Below are positions 18,796-29,277 of a DNA stretch of 64,000 nt, piece after piece (position 1 is the first letter of the stretch; every line of letters starts with the position of its first letter). The notes under the pieces were generated by a model. The model was not told the origin of the DNA and did not search any database. It was given only the letters and a program-made list of their open reading frames with translations. The stretch comes from Actinomycetota bacterium. Its GTDB lineage: Bacteria; Actinomycetota; Acidimicrobiia; Spongiisociales; UBA5794. The stretch lies in assembly GCA_013151445.1 (NCBI GenBank), contig JAADIG010000137.1, forward strand, positions 1 through 64,000. Direction: 5' to 3'. The translations under genes and the position numbers were made by a program.

Positions 18796-20988
18796 GTGAC
18801 CTGGGCCGCAGACCCCGAGTTGCTGGAAATGTTCCTTGGCGAAGTCGAGGAACGTTCGACGCGCCTTATCGCGGGCAGCACAGCAATAGTCGAAGGGACG
18901 CTGACCGAACAGCTGGCGGGGGAGATGGTTCGCCAAGCGCACACGATCAAGGGCACTGGACGCGTCATGGGCTTCGACGCCATCGCCCGGGTTGGTGATG
19001 TGCTCGAGCGGCTATGGCGTGAGATTCAACAGGGATCACGTCCCGCCGACGAAAAGCTTGGTGCCCTCATCAAAAGGCTTGTCGAGGAGTTGATACCATC
19101 GAGCCGTGCAAACGCCAAGATCGGTACCCTTCGCCTCTGGAAGAAGCTCAACGCCGTCGAAGAGGCGATCGAATGGGAGCTTTCCGAACCCGAGGAGGAC
19201 GAGGTTGATGCCGACACCTCCGAACTCCCAGAGGACGGTACCTCCACGGCCGGAGCCGACACCCAGGACATTCTTGATCTGCTCGACAAGGCCGTCGCCG
19301 GACTCACACCACCCACTGTCGAGCCGGATGAATTCATCGATCGTCGTCTTGCGGAAACAAAGGCGTCGTCCCAGCTCCTGCGATACGCGGATACGAGCGA
19401 CCTGGGTGGGTTGCTCGGAGCGTTAAACACATGGGCAACTGAACAGGCGGTCAACGTCAACGCTGGCTCCCTCTACCGGATGATCAACAACGTTGCAAGC
19501 ATTCGTCTCAGCCTGCAAGCCGCCTTCACCGAAGCCGCCGCGGACACCTCGAACGCCATCCCCGACTCGATGATCGAGGCGCTCGCCGGCCTCGACCGGG
19601 CGGCCGTGAGCCTCGAAGCGGATGCCCTCGCCCTCGCCTCGGTTCCCCTGAGTGATGTCACTGCGACTCTCAACCAGTTGGTTCGCTACCTGTCCAAGAA
19701 ACTCGGCAAGGACGTCTCATTCGAAATTAACGCCGACACGGAGATCTTCGTCGATCGGCAGGTCCGCGAACGCATCGCCGACCCGCTGCGTCAGATGGTT
19801 GTCAACGCGGTCCTGCACGGCGTCGAGCTTCCGGCCGAACGTGAAGCGGCAGGTAAGCCAGCCAGCGCAAAGGTGGTGGTGCATGCGGTCCTGAAGGAAA
19901 ACCGGCTGGAGCTGCTGGTTGCCGATGATGGCGCTGGCATCGATTGGGAAGGGGTTCGCAAGATTGCCGTAGACGCCGGTTTGTATACCGCCGGGCGTGG
20001 TGCCGACCCGAAGGCGCTGACCCCAATATTGTTTTCGAAGGGGTTCACAACGATCGATGTCAACGAGGTCGGTGGCCGCGGGGAGGGGCTCTCCCGAGTC
20101 GCAGCCGCAGCCGAAGACCTGTACGGGCGTGTGACGATCGAGTCGGAACCAGGCAAGGGCACCGGGATCTCGCTGGTTGTGCCAACTACCCGTGCGTTGC
20201 AAAGCGTGCTGATTGTCCGCACCGGCGAACAGATGTGGGGTTTCCCCGAGGCGACTGTCGATGACACCATGCCACTCGCCGAGGTGGTACTCAGTGGCTC
20301 CAATCCCGAGACGATGGTGTGGAAGAGAGCGTCGCTACCCGTCGTCCACCTCGCTGACGTCGTCGGCTCGGAGAGCGTCGGCGGTCCAGGTCAGCAGCTT
20401 GTCGTAGTCACCGCTCGGTCGGGGACCGTTGCTTTTGTCGTCGACTCTTTGGCCGACGTCAAGGAAGTGGTAGCAAAAGAACTGGGACCGATCGTTGCCG
20501 GACCATCTCACATCACTGGAGCAGCTTTGCTCGGCGGTGGCGAGGTGGTACTCCTGCTTGACACCGTCGAACTGGTCGACCGTGTGAGTCGTGGACCAGT
20601 CGAACGTGTTGCCGGGAGTCGCATCCTGGTCGTCGACGATTCTCAAGGTGCACGAGCGGTTGTCTCCGGAGCCCTCGCTTCGGTGGGGTACGCAACCGAC
20701 GTTGCTTCCAGCGCCGCCGAGGCGATAGAGAAACTCGCTGCCCGCGGTGCCGACGCTCTTGTTGTAGATTTCTCCATGCCGGACGCCGATGGTGTCGCCC
20801 TCGTCGACGAAGTCCGTGCCCGGTTTGATCGCCTCCCGATCGTTATGTTGTCCGGCGTCGCCACCGACGAGGATCAGGGTCGCGCCCGTGCGGCCGGTGT
20901 CGATGTCTTCTTAGACAAGGATGATTTCCGCGAGGGAGCCCTTGCGGATGCCCTCTCGGAACTTCTCTCCAAGGGGGATAACCGATGA
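18796..20988 (+). CDS. CheA-type hybrid histidine kinase (Hpt-HATPase-CheW-REC)
   Basis: Hpt AHTIKGTGRVMGFD; NAVLHGVE N-box; CheW-like region; C-terminal receiver SRILVVDDSQGARAVV...LVVDFSMPDADGVAL. Confidence 0.85.
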   Translation: MTWAADPELLEMFLGEVEERSTRLIAGSTAIVEGTLTEQLAGEMVRQAHTIKGTGRVMGFDAIARVGDVLERLWREIQQGSRPADEKLGALIKRLVEELIPSSRANAKIGTLRLWKKLNAVEEAIEWELSEPEEDEVDADTSELPEDGTSTAGADTQDILDLLDKAVAGLTPPTVEPDEFIDRRLAETKASSQLLRYADTSDLGGLLGALNTWATEQAVNVNAGSLYRMINNVASIRLSLQAAFTEAAADTSNAIPDSMIEALAGLDRAAVSLEADALALASVPLSDVTATLNQLVRYLSKKLGKDVSFEINADTEIFVDRQVRERIADPLRQMVVNAVLHGVELPAEREAAGKPASAKVVVHAVLKENRLELLVADDGAGIDWEGVRKIAVDAGLYTAGRGADPKALTPILFSKGFTTIDVNEVGGRGEGLSRVAAAAEDLYGRVTIESEPGKGTGISLVVPTTRALQSVLIVRTGEQMWGFPEATVDDTMPLAEVVLSGSNPETMVWKRASLPVVHLADVVGSESVGGPGQQLVVVTARSGTVAFVVDSLADVKEVVAKELGPIVAGPSHITGAALLGGGEVVLLLDTVELVDRVSRGPVERVAGSRILVVDDSQGARAVVSGALASVGYATDVASSAAEAIEKLAARGADALVVDFSMPDADGVALVDEVRARFDRLPIVMLSGVATDEDQGRARAAGVDVFLDKDDFREGALADALSELLSKGDNR

Positions 20989-21977
20989 GAATCCTCATCG
21001 CCGATGACTCCCCAGTTCTGCGGATGGCGGTCTCCAAACTGCTTGAGGCCGAGGGGTTCGAAGTCTCGACCGCCGCCGATGGTATCGAGGCGGTGACCAG
21101 TGTGTACGAGTCGCCACCGGACCTGGTCTTGCTCGACGTCAAGATGCCCCGACTCACCGGCTACGTGGCCTGTCGGCTCATCAAGGAGGATCCGCTTACC
21201 GCACAGATCCCCATCCTTATCCTCACCTCATTGGACTCGGAGGAGGATCGCTATTGGGGTCAGAACTCCGGGGCGGACGGTTATGTCACGAAGGATTCTC
21301 TCGGCGCTGGCCTAGTCGCAGCGATCAACTCAGCACTCGCGACCCGAGCGTTGACCGACCTGACGAGTAGACCGAGCGTACAAGTTGTGCCATCGATGGG
21401 TGCCGCCGATGTGCTGACCCGAGTGTGCGAGATGCTTGACCGCAAGTTGTTCGAGATGACCGTCGTGAACTCGATGACGGCGATCAGTATGCGCTCATTG
21501 AGTGTCCCGGTGTCGATCGAGCAGGTGTTTGCAGAAGTGAGACACGTGGTCCAATACGATGTTGGCGCCGTTTTGACCTTGGAAAACCGCCTGATCCATT
21601 TCTGGGCCGCGGAGACGATTGGCCAGGATGGGCTAACCCGCCTCAAGCAAGTGGCCGTCGACAGTGTGGCGCGGTTCTCGGGAAGCGAGCCTCATATCGA
21701 TGCGGTACGTCTCGTCGAAGTTGGGAAGTCCGGTGATCGGATCACCGAAGGAAAGTCGATCGAGTCCGTGTATACGGCACCGCTGCGCGGACACGGCACC
21801 TTGATAGGGGTACTTGTTCTCGCATCGACGCGACCCACGGCCTTCCCCGATCAGGTTCTCACCACCGTGCGAACTCTGGTGCCGGCTATCGCCGGTGTGG
21901 TGGAGTCGGCCCTGACGTTCCGCCAGGCTATGCAGCAAGAGGTTCAGTCGAACCTGACAGCCATCAGCGGTATGTAA
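20985..21977 (+). CDS. Response regulator with C-terminal GAF-like domain
   Basis: MRILIADDSPVLRMAVSKLLEAEGF...DLVLLDVKMPRLTG; ATGA overlap with the upstream kinase. Confidence 0.8.
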   Translation: MRILIADDSPVLRMAVSKLLEAEGFEVSTAADGIEAVTSVYESPPDLVLLDVKMPRLTGYVACRLIKEDPLTAQIPILILTSLDSEEDRYWGQNSGADGYVTKDSLGAGLVAAINSALATRALTDLTSRPSVQVVPSMGAADVLTRVCEMLDRKLFEMTVVNSMTAISMRSLSVPVSIEQVFAEVRHVVQYDVGAVLTLENRLIHFWAAETIGQDGLTRLKQVAVDSVARFSGSEPHIDAVRLVEVGKSGDRITEGKSIESVYTAPLRGHGTLIGVLVLASTRPTAFPDQVLTTVRTLVPAIAGVVESALTFRQAMQQEVQSNLTAISGM

Positions 21978-22111
21978 CGCACCATTGTGCAACCCGCTCA
22001 GTGCGCGACCGGTCGTGGTCGTGATAGACGCCTGTTTGTCGTCCAGGCCCAACGGCCCTCAAATGACATCGCTGTAATCAGGTCCGACGGACATCGTATA
22101 CTTCGGGTCTC

Positions 22112-24316
22112 ATGACTGACTCCCCCCTGCTCGAAGACCTCAATCCCTCCCAACGCGAGGCCGTTGCCGCAACCGAAGGCCCCGTTCTGGTTGTTGCCGG
22201 CGCTGGTTCGGGGAAGACCCGTGTATTGACTCGGCGGATAGCGCATCTGATTCGCGACCTCGGGGTGTCTCCACAGGCGATTCTGGCGATCACCTTCACG
22301 AACAAGGCCGCATCCGAGATGAAGGAGAGGGTGAGCGAGCTTGTCGGCCCGATGGCCGAACGGATGTGGGTGTCGACATTCCATAGTTCCTGTGCCCGGA
22401 TTCTGCGTGCGGATGCACACAACCTCGGCTACCGGTCTGCCTTCTCGATCTACGATTCCGCTGACTCCCTCAGGCTTATCACACTGTGTATTCGTGATCT
22501 GGACATGGATCCGAAACGATTCCCTCCACGCAACATTCGGGCAACGATTAGCTCAGCCAAGAACGAGCTGATGGACTACGAGACTTTCGCTCAGACGGAC
22601 AGCGGGTTTTTCCACGAGCAAGTCGCCGATATCTATCGGCTCTATCAGCAACGCCTGATCGAGGCGTCGGCGATGGATTTCGACGACCTCTTGATGTTGA
22701 CCGTTGAACTCCTCACCGCGTTCCCCGATGTTCTTGCCAAGTACCAGGACCGGTTCCAGTACGTCCTTGTTGATGAGTACCAGGACACCAACCATGCGCA
22801 GTACATGATGGTGAAACTGCTCACCGAACGACACAAGAACCTGTGTGTCGTCGGTGACTCCGACCAGTCCATCTATGCGTTTCGCGGTGCGGACATTCGC
22901 AACATCAACGAGTTCGAGAAGGACTACCGCGATGCGCGCATCATTCTGCTCGAACAGAACTATCGGTCAACACAGACGATTCTCGAAGCTGCGAATGCCG
23001 TTATTTCCAACAACGGAAGTCGTAAGCCGAAGCGTCTTTGGACCGATGTCGGGTCGGGTGAAAAGATCGTGACGTTCGAGGGCGAAGATGAGCGCGACGA
23101 GGCTGCGTTCATCTCGGAAACCGTCGGTGCCTTGCAGGACTCGGTGGCGCTGTCGAAGATGGCAGTGTTCTACCGAACCAACGCGCAGGCGCGGGTCATC
23201 GAAGAAACCTTCGCCCGCTACCAGGTGCCGTACCAGGTAGTTGGTGGCCTGAAGTACTACGACCGACGCGAGGTGAAGGATGCGCTCGCTTACGTGCGTG
23301 GCATTGTGAATCCTGACGACCAGGTAGCGTTGCGGCGGATCATCAACGTGCCTAAACGTGCGATAGGGGACACCTCGGTTGCCCATGTTGACCGGTTCGC
23401 CGAGGAGAGAGGGATCGGGTTTTGGGAGGCCCTCCAGCATTCGGCCGACAACGATCGCCTATCGGCTCGGGCCAAGAAGGCGATCGCCGAATTCGTGGCC
23501 CTCATGGACCAGCTTGCCTTTGAGTCCGCCATGGGGCCCAAGGCAGCGTTCGAGGCCGTCCTGAACACCACCGGCTATCTCGACGCGATCCGGGCGGAAC
23601 GTTCGATCGAAGCGATGGGTAGGGAGGAGAACCTGCGCGAGCTGGTTGCGGCGGCGGCGGAGTTCGAGGAGACCGGCCCCGCATCGCTTGGCGACATCGA
23701 CTGGGACAAGCTCGACGGGCCGCGCAAGTTAGAGATGTTCCTGGAAACGATCGCCCTGGTGACCGATGTCGACTCGATGGACGAGACCGAATCGGTCACC
23801 CTGATGACACTCCACAACGCCAAGGGCCTGGAGTTCCCGGTGGTTTTCATGAGCGGGATGGAGGACGGCGTTTTCCCACACATGCGTGCGCTGGGAGATC
23901 CCGCAGAGCTTGAGGAGGAACGCCGCCTCTGTTACGTGGGTATCACCAGAGCCCGCCAACGTCTGTATATGACAGGCGCGTCGAGCAGGAACATGTTCGG
24001 CACGAACAACTACAACTCGCGGAGTCGGTTCTTCACGGAGATCCCCTCACACCTTCTTGAGGAGGCCCGGCGATCGCGGCGTCGGTCGACCTTGGAGGCC
24101 GCTCCCGCATCGGGACGGCGTGCGCTGGTACCAAACGCGGGTGCACTTTCATCGGATGAGATCACGGCCGGGGATCGGGTGCGTCACAAACAATGGGGCG
24201 CCGGCGTCGTTCGTGAGGTACGGGGGGTTGGGGACTCCGCCGAGGCCTACGTCGTGTTTGATGCCACCGGTACCAAGCGGCTGTTACTGGCGTGGGCCCC
24301 ACTCGAAAAGGTATAG
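22112..24316 (+). CDS. uvrD: UvrD/PcrA superfamily I DNA helicase
   Basis: LNPSQREAVAATEGPVLVVAGAGSGKTRVLTRRIAHLI, LVDEYQDTN, FRGADIRNI. Confidence 0.96.
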   Translation: MTDSPLLEDLNPSQREAVAATEGPVLVVAGAGSGKTRVLTRRIAHLIRDLGVSPQAILAITFTNKAASEMKERVSELVGPMAERMWVSTFHSSCARILRADAHNLGYRSAFSIYDSADSLRLITLCIRDLDMDPKRFPPRNIRATISSAKNELMDYETFAQTDSGFFHEQVADIYRLYQQRLIEASAMDFDDLLMLTVELLTAFPDVLAKYQDRFQYVLVDEYQDTNHAQYMMVKLLTERHKNLCVVGDSDQSIYAFRGADIRNINEFEKDYRDARIILLEQNYRSTQTILEAANAVISNNGSRKPKRLWTDVGSGEKIVTFEGEDERDEAAFISETVGALQDSVALSKMAVFYRTNAQARVIEETFARYQVPYQVVGGLKYYDRREVKDALAYVRGIVNPDDQVALRRIINVPKRAIGDTSVAHVDRFAEERGIGFWEALQHSADNDRLSARAKKAIAEFVALMDQLAFESAMGPKAAFEAVLNTTGYLDAIRAERSIEAMGREENLRELVAAAAEFEETGPASLGDIDWDKLDGPRKLEMFLETIALVTDVDSMDETESVTLMTLHNAKGLEFPVVFMSGMEDGVFPHMRALGDPAELEEERRLCYVGITRARQRLYMTGASSRNMFGTNNYNSRSRFFTEIPSHLLEEARRSRRRSTLEAAPASGRRALVPNAGALSSDEITAGDRVRHKQWGAGVVREVRGVGDSAEAYVVFDATGTKRLLLAWAPLEKV

Positions 24317-24398
24317 CTTGTGACACGCTGCCATCAGTTCTGAGGGGGGCGGTGGCGGGATGGGTAGATCGCTGTGGACGGGCTAACCTCCGTGGGTT

Positions 24399-24794
24399 AT
24401 GCCAGCACGTGTTCTTATCGCAAAACCGGGTCTCGACGGTCACGACCGTGGAGCGAAGGTGGTGGCGAGGGCGTTGCGAGACGCCGGCTGCGAGGTGATC
24501 TATTCGGGTCTGCATCAGACACCGGAACAGATCGTTGAAATCGCCATCCAGGAAGACGTAGACGGGATCGGATTATCGGTCCTTTCGGGTGCCCACCTCA
24601 CGGTGTTCCCCCGAGTCATGGAAATCCTCAAGGAACGAGGAATCGATGACATTGTCGTATTCGGTGGCGGGGTTATCCCCGACCAGGACATCGAGACCCT
24701 TAAGCAGGCTGGCCTGGCTGAGATCTTTACCCCCGGGACATCGTTGCACGATATTGCCGAGTGGGTCCGTAACAACCTTCACAATGACGAATGA
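24399..24794 (+). CDS. Stand-alone cobalamin-binding subunit of methylmalonyl-CoA-type mutase
   Basis: [43 protein letters not shown]; DxHxxG-type B12 motif. Confidence 0.92.
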   Translation: MPARVLIAKPGLDGHDRGAKVVARALRDAGCEVIYSGLHQTPEQIVEIAIQEDVDGIGLSVLSGAHLTVFPRVMEILKERGIDDIVVFGGGVIPDQDIETLKQAGLAEIFTPGTSLHDIAEWVRNNLHNDE

Positions 24795-24851
24795 CCAGCA
24801 TGCCCGCCCGGTACGAGACCGTATCAAGCGAGAACGTGCCGAGGAGGCCTC

Positions 24852-26075
24852 TTGAAGATTCATGAGTACCAAGCCAAGGAGCTGATGAAGGCTCGTGGCA
24901 TTGCCGTCCCAGTGGGAACGATGGCGACGACCGTCGAAGAGGCGGTCGCCGCGGTGCGCCCACTCATTGAGAGTTCTGGTAATCCCGTGGTTGTCGTGAA
25001 GTCGCAGATCCACGCCGGAGGGCGTGGCAAGGGCCGCTTCAAGGAGCACCCGGATCTCGGTGGCGTAACGGTGGTGCTCGACGGCCTCAAGGGTGGTGTC
25101 GAGGCGACCGAGGCGAAGGTCCGTGAGCTTGCCGACAAGATGCTTGGCGCGACTCTGGTAACGATTCAGACCGGACCCGAGGGCAAACAGGTGAACCGGC
25201 TGTACGTGGAGCAGGGTATCGATATTGCGACCGAATTGTACGTGTCGGTCGTGCTTGACCGGTCCAGTTCCCGCAACATCGTGATGGTGTCTACCGAGGG
25301 CGGCACCGAGATCGAAGAGGTGGCTGCCAACACCCCGGAGAAGATACTCAAAGAGGAGATCACCCCCGGGTTCGGCCTCCTGCCGTTCCAGGCTCGAGCC
25401 ATTGCCTACGGTCTTGGTCTCGAAGGAGCGGCGTTCAAGAACGGTGTGAAGTTCATGCACCTGCTCGCCGACGCGGCCGTCGAGCTCGACACGGACATGA
25501 TCGAGATCAACCCGCTTGTCGTCACGACCGACGGTGACGTGATGGCGTTGGATGGCAAGATGAGTTTCGAATCGAATGCGCTGTTCCGCCATCCGGATGT
25601 CGTGGCGATGCGCGACGACTCCGAGGAGGACCCTGCGGAGCTAGAAGCGAGCGGGTATGACCTTTCCTTCATCAAGCTCGATGGATCTATCGGTTGCATG
25701 GTGAATGGTGCGGGGCTTGCGATGGCGACGATGGATATCATCAAGTACGTCGGCGGCGAGCCCGCCAACTTCCTCGATGTCGGTGGCGGTGCAACCGCAG
25801 AGAAGGTCACGGCTGCATTCAAGATCATCACTCGCGATCCCAGCGTCAAAGGCATTTTTGTCAACATCTTTGGCGGCATTATGAAGTGTGACACGATCGC
25901 CGAAGGGGTCGTGACCGCGGTGAAGGAAGTCGGACTTGAGGTGCCGCTCGTGGTACGTCTTGAGGGCACCAATGTTGAGCTGGGTAAACAGATCATCAAT
26001 GAATCCGGGTTGAACGTGGTGAGTGCCGAAGACATGTTGGATGGCGCAAAGAAGATAGTGGAGTTGACCGAATGA
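24852..26075 (+). CDS. sucC: Succinyl-CoA ligase beta subunit
   Basis: [22 protein letters not shown]...[13 protein letters not shown]. Confidence 0.98.
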   Translation: MKIHEYQAKELMKARGIAVPVGTMATTVEEAVAAVRPLIESSGNPVVVVKSQIHAGGRGKGRFKEHPDLGGVTVVLDGLKGGVEATEAKVRELADKMLGATLVTIQTGPEGKQVNRLYVEQGIDIATELYVSVVLDRSSSRNIVMVSTEGGTEIEEVAANTPEKILKEEITPGFGLLPFQARAIAYGLGLEGAAFKNGVKFMHLLADAAVELDTDMIEINPLVVTTDGDVMALDGKMSFESNALFRHPDVVAMRDDSEEDPAELEASGYDLSFIKLDGSIGCMVNGAGLAMATMDIIKYVGGEPANFLDVGGGATAEKVTAAFKIITRDPSVKGIFVNIFGGIMKCDTIAEGVVTAVKEVGLEVPLVVRLEGTNVELGKQIINESGLNVVSAEDMLDGAKKIVELTE

Positions 26076-26998
26076 GTGTGTTGGTCTCGAAAGACACAAA
26101 GGTTCTCATCCAGGGCATGGGGAAGACCGGCCGGTTCCATACTGATAAGGCAATTGCCTACGGCACGCAGATGGTTGGGGCGGTGCATCCGTCACGGGCC
26201 GGACAGACGGAGGCGTTTTCCGGCGAAACCGACCACTCTGGCGTGCAGGGTCGCCCCGACACCTACGCCGCGGACATTCCGATCTTTCGCACGGTCACCG
26301 AGGCGATCGACGCCACCGGTGCGACCGTTTCGGTTGTGTATGTGCCGCCGCCGTTTGCAGCCGACGCAATCATGGAGGCCGCCGACGCCGGTCTGGAGCT
26401 TGTGATTTGTGTGACCGAGGGCATCCCAGTCGCCGACATGGTGAACGCCAAACAGTTCCTCGCTGGTACGAACACCCGTCTGGTGGGGCCGAACTGTCCG
26501 GGTGTTATCACGCCGCAGGAGTGCAAGATCGGCATCATGCCGGGGTACATTCACACGCCGGGGAAGATCGGCGTGATTTCGCGCTCGGGCACACTCACTT
26601 ACGAAGCTGTGTTCCAACTCACCAACAATGGTCTCGGGCAGACAACTGCCATCGGGATCGGTGGTGACCCGGTGAATGGCACTAACTTTGTTGACTGTCT
26701 CGCCCTGTTCAACGATGATCCCGATACCGAGGGTGTCATCATGATCGGAGAGATCGGAGGCACCGCGGAAGAGGAAGCCTGCGAGTGGATCAAGGCCAAC
26801 ATGACGAAACCGGTCGCTGGTTTCATTGCGGGGACAACGGCCCCTCCCGGCAAGCGCATGGGTCACGCCGGTGCAATCATTTCCGGAGGCAAGGGCACGG
26901 CCGCTGACAAAATTTCCGCGATGGAGGCTGCCGGCGTTGTGGTTGCTCCGACACCGACCGACATGGGTGCGGCCATGCTCCAGGCGTTAGATCGCTGA
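26072..26998 (+). CDS. sucD: Succinyl-CoA ligase alpha subunit
   Basis: [30 protein letters not shown]...[20 protein letters not shown] overlap with sucC. Confidence 0.98.
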   Translation: MSVLVSKDTKVLIQGMGKTGRFHTDKAIAYGTQMVGAVHPSRAGQTEAFSGETDHSGVQGRPDTYAADIPIFRTVTEAIDATGATVSVVYVPPPFAADAIMEAADAGLELVICVTEGIPVADMVNAKQFLAGTNTRLVGPNCPGVITPQECKIGIMPGYIHTPGKIGVISRSGTLTYEAVFQLTNNGLGQTTAIGIGGDPVNGTNFVDCLALFNDDPDTEGVIMIGEIGGTAEEEACEWIKANMTKPVAGFIAGTTAPPGKRMGHAGAIISGGKGTAADKISAMEAAGVVVAPTPTDMGAAMLQALDR

Positions 26999-27049
26999 GT
27001 CTCGTTTCGGCACCGTCGACCGATGACCGTGGGGACTGATCGTCACAAC

Positions 27050-27085
27050 TTGACGTTTAGTTGACCGACCATCTAGTATGCCCGC
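27050..27085 (+). promoter_or_regulatory. tetR-type gene promoter with embedded operator
   Basis: TTGACG (27050-27055) - 18 bp - TAGTAT (27074-27079) - 6 nt - ATG; operator TAGTTGACCGACCATCTA at 27058-27075. Confidence 0.65.
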
Positions 27086-27682
27086 ATGGGTAGAACAAGT
27101 GACGCCAAGGAACGCCTCCTGAGAACCGGAGGTGAGCTGATTCATCAACGTGGTTACTCCGCGGTGAGCATCAGCGATGCTTGCGCCGAAGCGGGTGTCA
27201 AGAAGGGCAGCTTCTATCACTTCTTCCCGTCGAAAGTGGACTTCATGGCGTCCGTCATTGCGGACTATTCGGCGCGTACCGCCACCGCCTACGATGAGGT
27301 AGCCCACGGTGACGCCCCACCGCTGGACCGGCTGGCGTACTACCTCGACGGCATCAAGACCTATCACATCGAGCTGCAGGGTCTCTACGGCAAGGTTGTT
27401 GGGTGTCCGATCGGAAACCTTGCTCTTGAGATGAGCACGCTCGAGGCGGAGCTGCGTACCAGCGTCCGTGACGAGTTATCCGCCAATCGGGCATCCTTTG
27501 AGATGTGTGTTAGAGAAGCCATCGACAGGGGTGACATCCCGGCGATGGATCCCGGTGCGGCCGCAAGGGCGATCCAGGCACAGATTCAGGGAATGGTCAT
27601 GCAGGCCAAGGTCGAGGACAATCCGGACGCGCTGGACGGCCTCCGTGCGTCGGTGTTCCAACTTCTTGGTGTTGTCGGGTAA
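27086..27682 (+). CDS. TetR family transcriptional regulator
   Basis: GGELIHQRGYSAVSISDACAEAGVKKGSFYHFFPSKVDFM. Confidence 0.95.
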   Translation: MGRTSDAKERLLRTGGELIHQRGYSAVSISDACAEAGVKKGSFYHFFPSKVDFMASVIADYSARTATAYDEVAHGDAPPLDRLAYYLDGIKTYHIELQGLYGKVVGCPIGNLALEMSTLEAELRTSVRDELSANRASFEMCVREAIDRGDIPAMDPGAAARAIQAQIQGMVMQAKVEDNPDALDGLRASVFQLLGVVG

Positions 27683-27733
27683 ACCAGGATCATCGGGACC
27701 ATCAACACCACCCTCCTTTTTTTTCGAGATCAA

Positions 27734-27751
27734 TAGACAACCGGTCAACTA
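27734..27751. promoter_or_regulatory. Second TetR operator, upstream of the SDR gene
   Basis: TAGACAACCGGTCAACTA; reverse complement TAGTTGACCGGTTGTCTA matches the site at 27058 over TAGTTGACCG and TCTA. Confidence 0.65.
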
Positions 27752-27777
27752 AGACCACAATGAGAGGAAAACCAACC

Positions 27778-28527
27778 ATGCAAACTAGGAAGATTTCGGA
27801 CTCGGTGGCCTTTGTCACCGGCGCAAACCGAGGAATTGGGCGGGCCATCACCGAAGCACTGCTCGAGCGAGGGGTCCAAAAGGTGTATGCCGCAGTTCGT
27901 GACACAGGGACGGTTGGCGATCTCGTCGGCCGCTATGGCGATCGGGTTGTGCCGCTTGCTCTCGATGTCACCGATGCTGCCCAGGTCGCCGCAACGGCCG
28001 CTGTTGCAGGCGATACGACGTTGCTCGTCAACAATGCGGGTGTAGCGCTCGGAGGGGACCTGGTGAGCGGTGATATCGTCGCAAACGCTCGTCAGGAGAT
28101 GGAGGTGAACTACTTCGCTCCACTTGAGATCCTGCAGAGCTTCGCCCCAATTCTCAAGACCAACGGTGGGGGTGGAGTCGTGAACATGTCGTCCATCGCC
28201 GGTCTGAGCAACTTTGCCATGCTTGCAACCTACAGCGCCTCGAAGGCAGCCGTTCATTCTCTGACACAGGCGACTCGTGCGTTGCTTGCTGCCCAGAACA
28301 CGGCCGTCTTCGGCGTGTACCCGGGTCCCGTCGACACGGACATGGCAAAGGGTATCGATATGGAAAAGACCTCACCACAGCACGTCGCAAATGCGATTCT
28401 CGACGGTGTTGAGGCTGGTACGACCGATATCTATCCCGATCCGTTCGCCGAAGGATTCGGCCAGCAGTTCGAGGATTCTCCGCGCGCCGTCGAAAAGCAG
28501 CTCGCTGGGATGGTCCAGCAGGGCTGA
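27778..28527 (+). CDS. SDR family oxidoreductase
   Basis: VAFVTGANRGIGRAITEAL...LVNNAGVAL...YSASKAAV. Confidence 0.93.
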   Translation: MQTRKISDSVAFVTGANRGIGRAITEALLERGVQKVYAAVRDTGTVGDLVGRYGDRVVPLALDVTDAAQVAATAAVAGDTTLLVNNAGVALGGDLVSGDIVANARQEMEVNYFAPLEILQSFAPILKTNGGGGVVNMSSIAGLSNFAMLATYSASKAAVHSLTQATRALLAAQNTAVFGVYPGPVDTDMAKGIDMEKTSPQHVANAILDGVEAGTTDIYPDPFAEGFGQQFEDSPRAVEKQLAGMVQQG

Positions 28528-28648
28528 ACCAGTGGTGTTGTGCGGGCCTCGAACATACCGGGGCTCGCACGACACCGGTTCGCGCCGGTTGTGACAGGTG
28601 ACTCCAATAGCGGGTATTCTGCTTGCGTCGTCGAGTGGAGACCTTCGA

Positions 28649-28969
28649 ATGAGCGACCAGCATCAACGAACCTGGACCTTTCTCACGAATCATGCGCGGG
28701 TTCTCGTTCTTATTGCGGAGACACCCGGCATACGACTGCGTGATATTGCTGTCCGGGTTGGGATTACCGAACGAGCATCACAGCGTATTGTCGCGGAACT
28801 TGAGGCCGACGGGTACCTCTCCCACGAGAAGGTAGGTCGGCGCAACCACTACCACCTCCTGTCGTCGGCTCACCTCCGTCATCCTCTGGAGGACGGGATC
28901 GAGGTCGGTCAACTGCTCGATCTTTTTGTGGACCCGGACCGCTCTGAGTCGCCGCCGGTGACCACCTAA
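28649..28969 (+). CDS. Winged-helix (MarR/ArsR-like) transcriptional regulator
   Basis: RLRDIAVRVGITERASQRIVAELEADGYLSHEKVGRRNHYHL. Confidence 0.82.
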   Translation: MSDQHQRTWTFLTNHARVLVLIAETPGIRLRDIAVRVGITERASQRIVAELEADGYLSHEKVGRRNHYHLLSSAHLRHPLEDGIEVGQLLDLFVDPDRSESPPVTT

Positions 28970-29277
28970 CGCCACTCATATTCCACCCGAGCCTGCATCA
29001 CGACCGATACCGAGCGATGCATTACCGATTAACAAAGCATGATATCGTTAGCGTCTATTCGACGTAGTCGTTGGTTTCGGCGGCGAATAGCTTGGGAAAC
29101 CTGTGGTGGGTTGACCCGGTTTACGGATAGGTAGCTCGGGCCGTATGGTCCGATTGCTCGATAGGCGGGGCTCGCGGCTTTCGGCGTGCGAGATAGATCA
29201 CACCCGTTGAGAGGATCGTCGTAGGAGCGGCGTGGTCCCTCGGCCGGAACATAGAGGTACATGGCAATCTACGAGGA

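Noticed and set aside
24573-25592. 339-aa minus-strand ORF opposite sucC
   Set aside because: Antisense shadow of sucC and the B12-binding subunit; no recognisable motifs.
28970-29277. Roughly 300-bp 5' region of the antiporter as a possible ion or c-di-AMP riboswitch
   Set aside because: I could not match known riboswitch consensus elements or find a convincing long helix by eye; needs cmscan.
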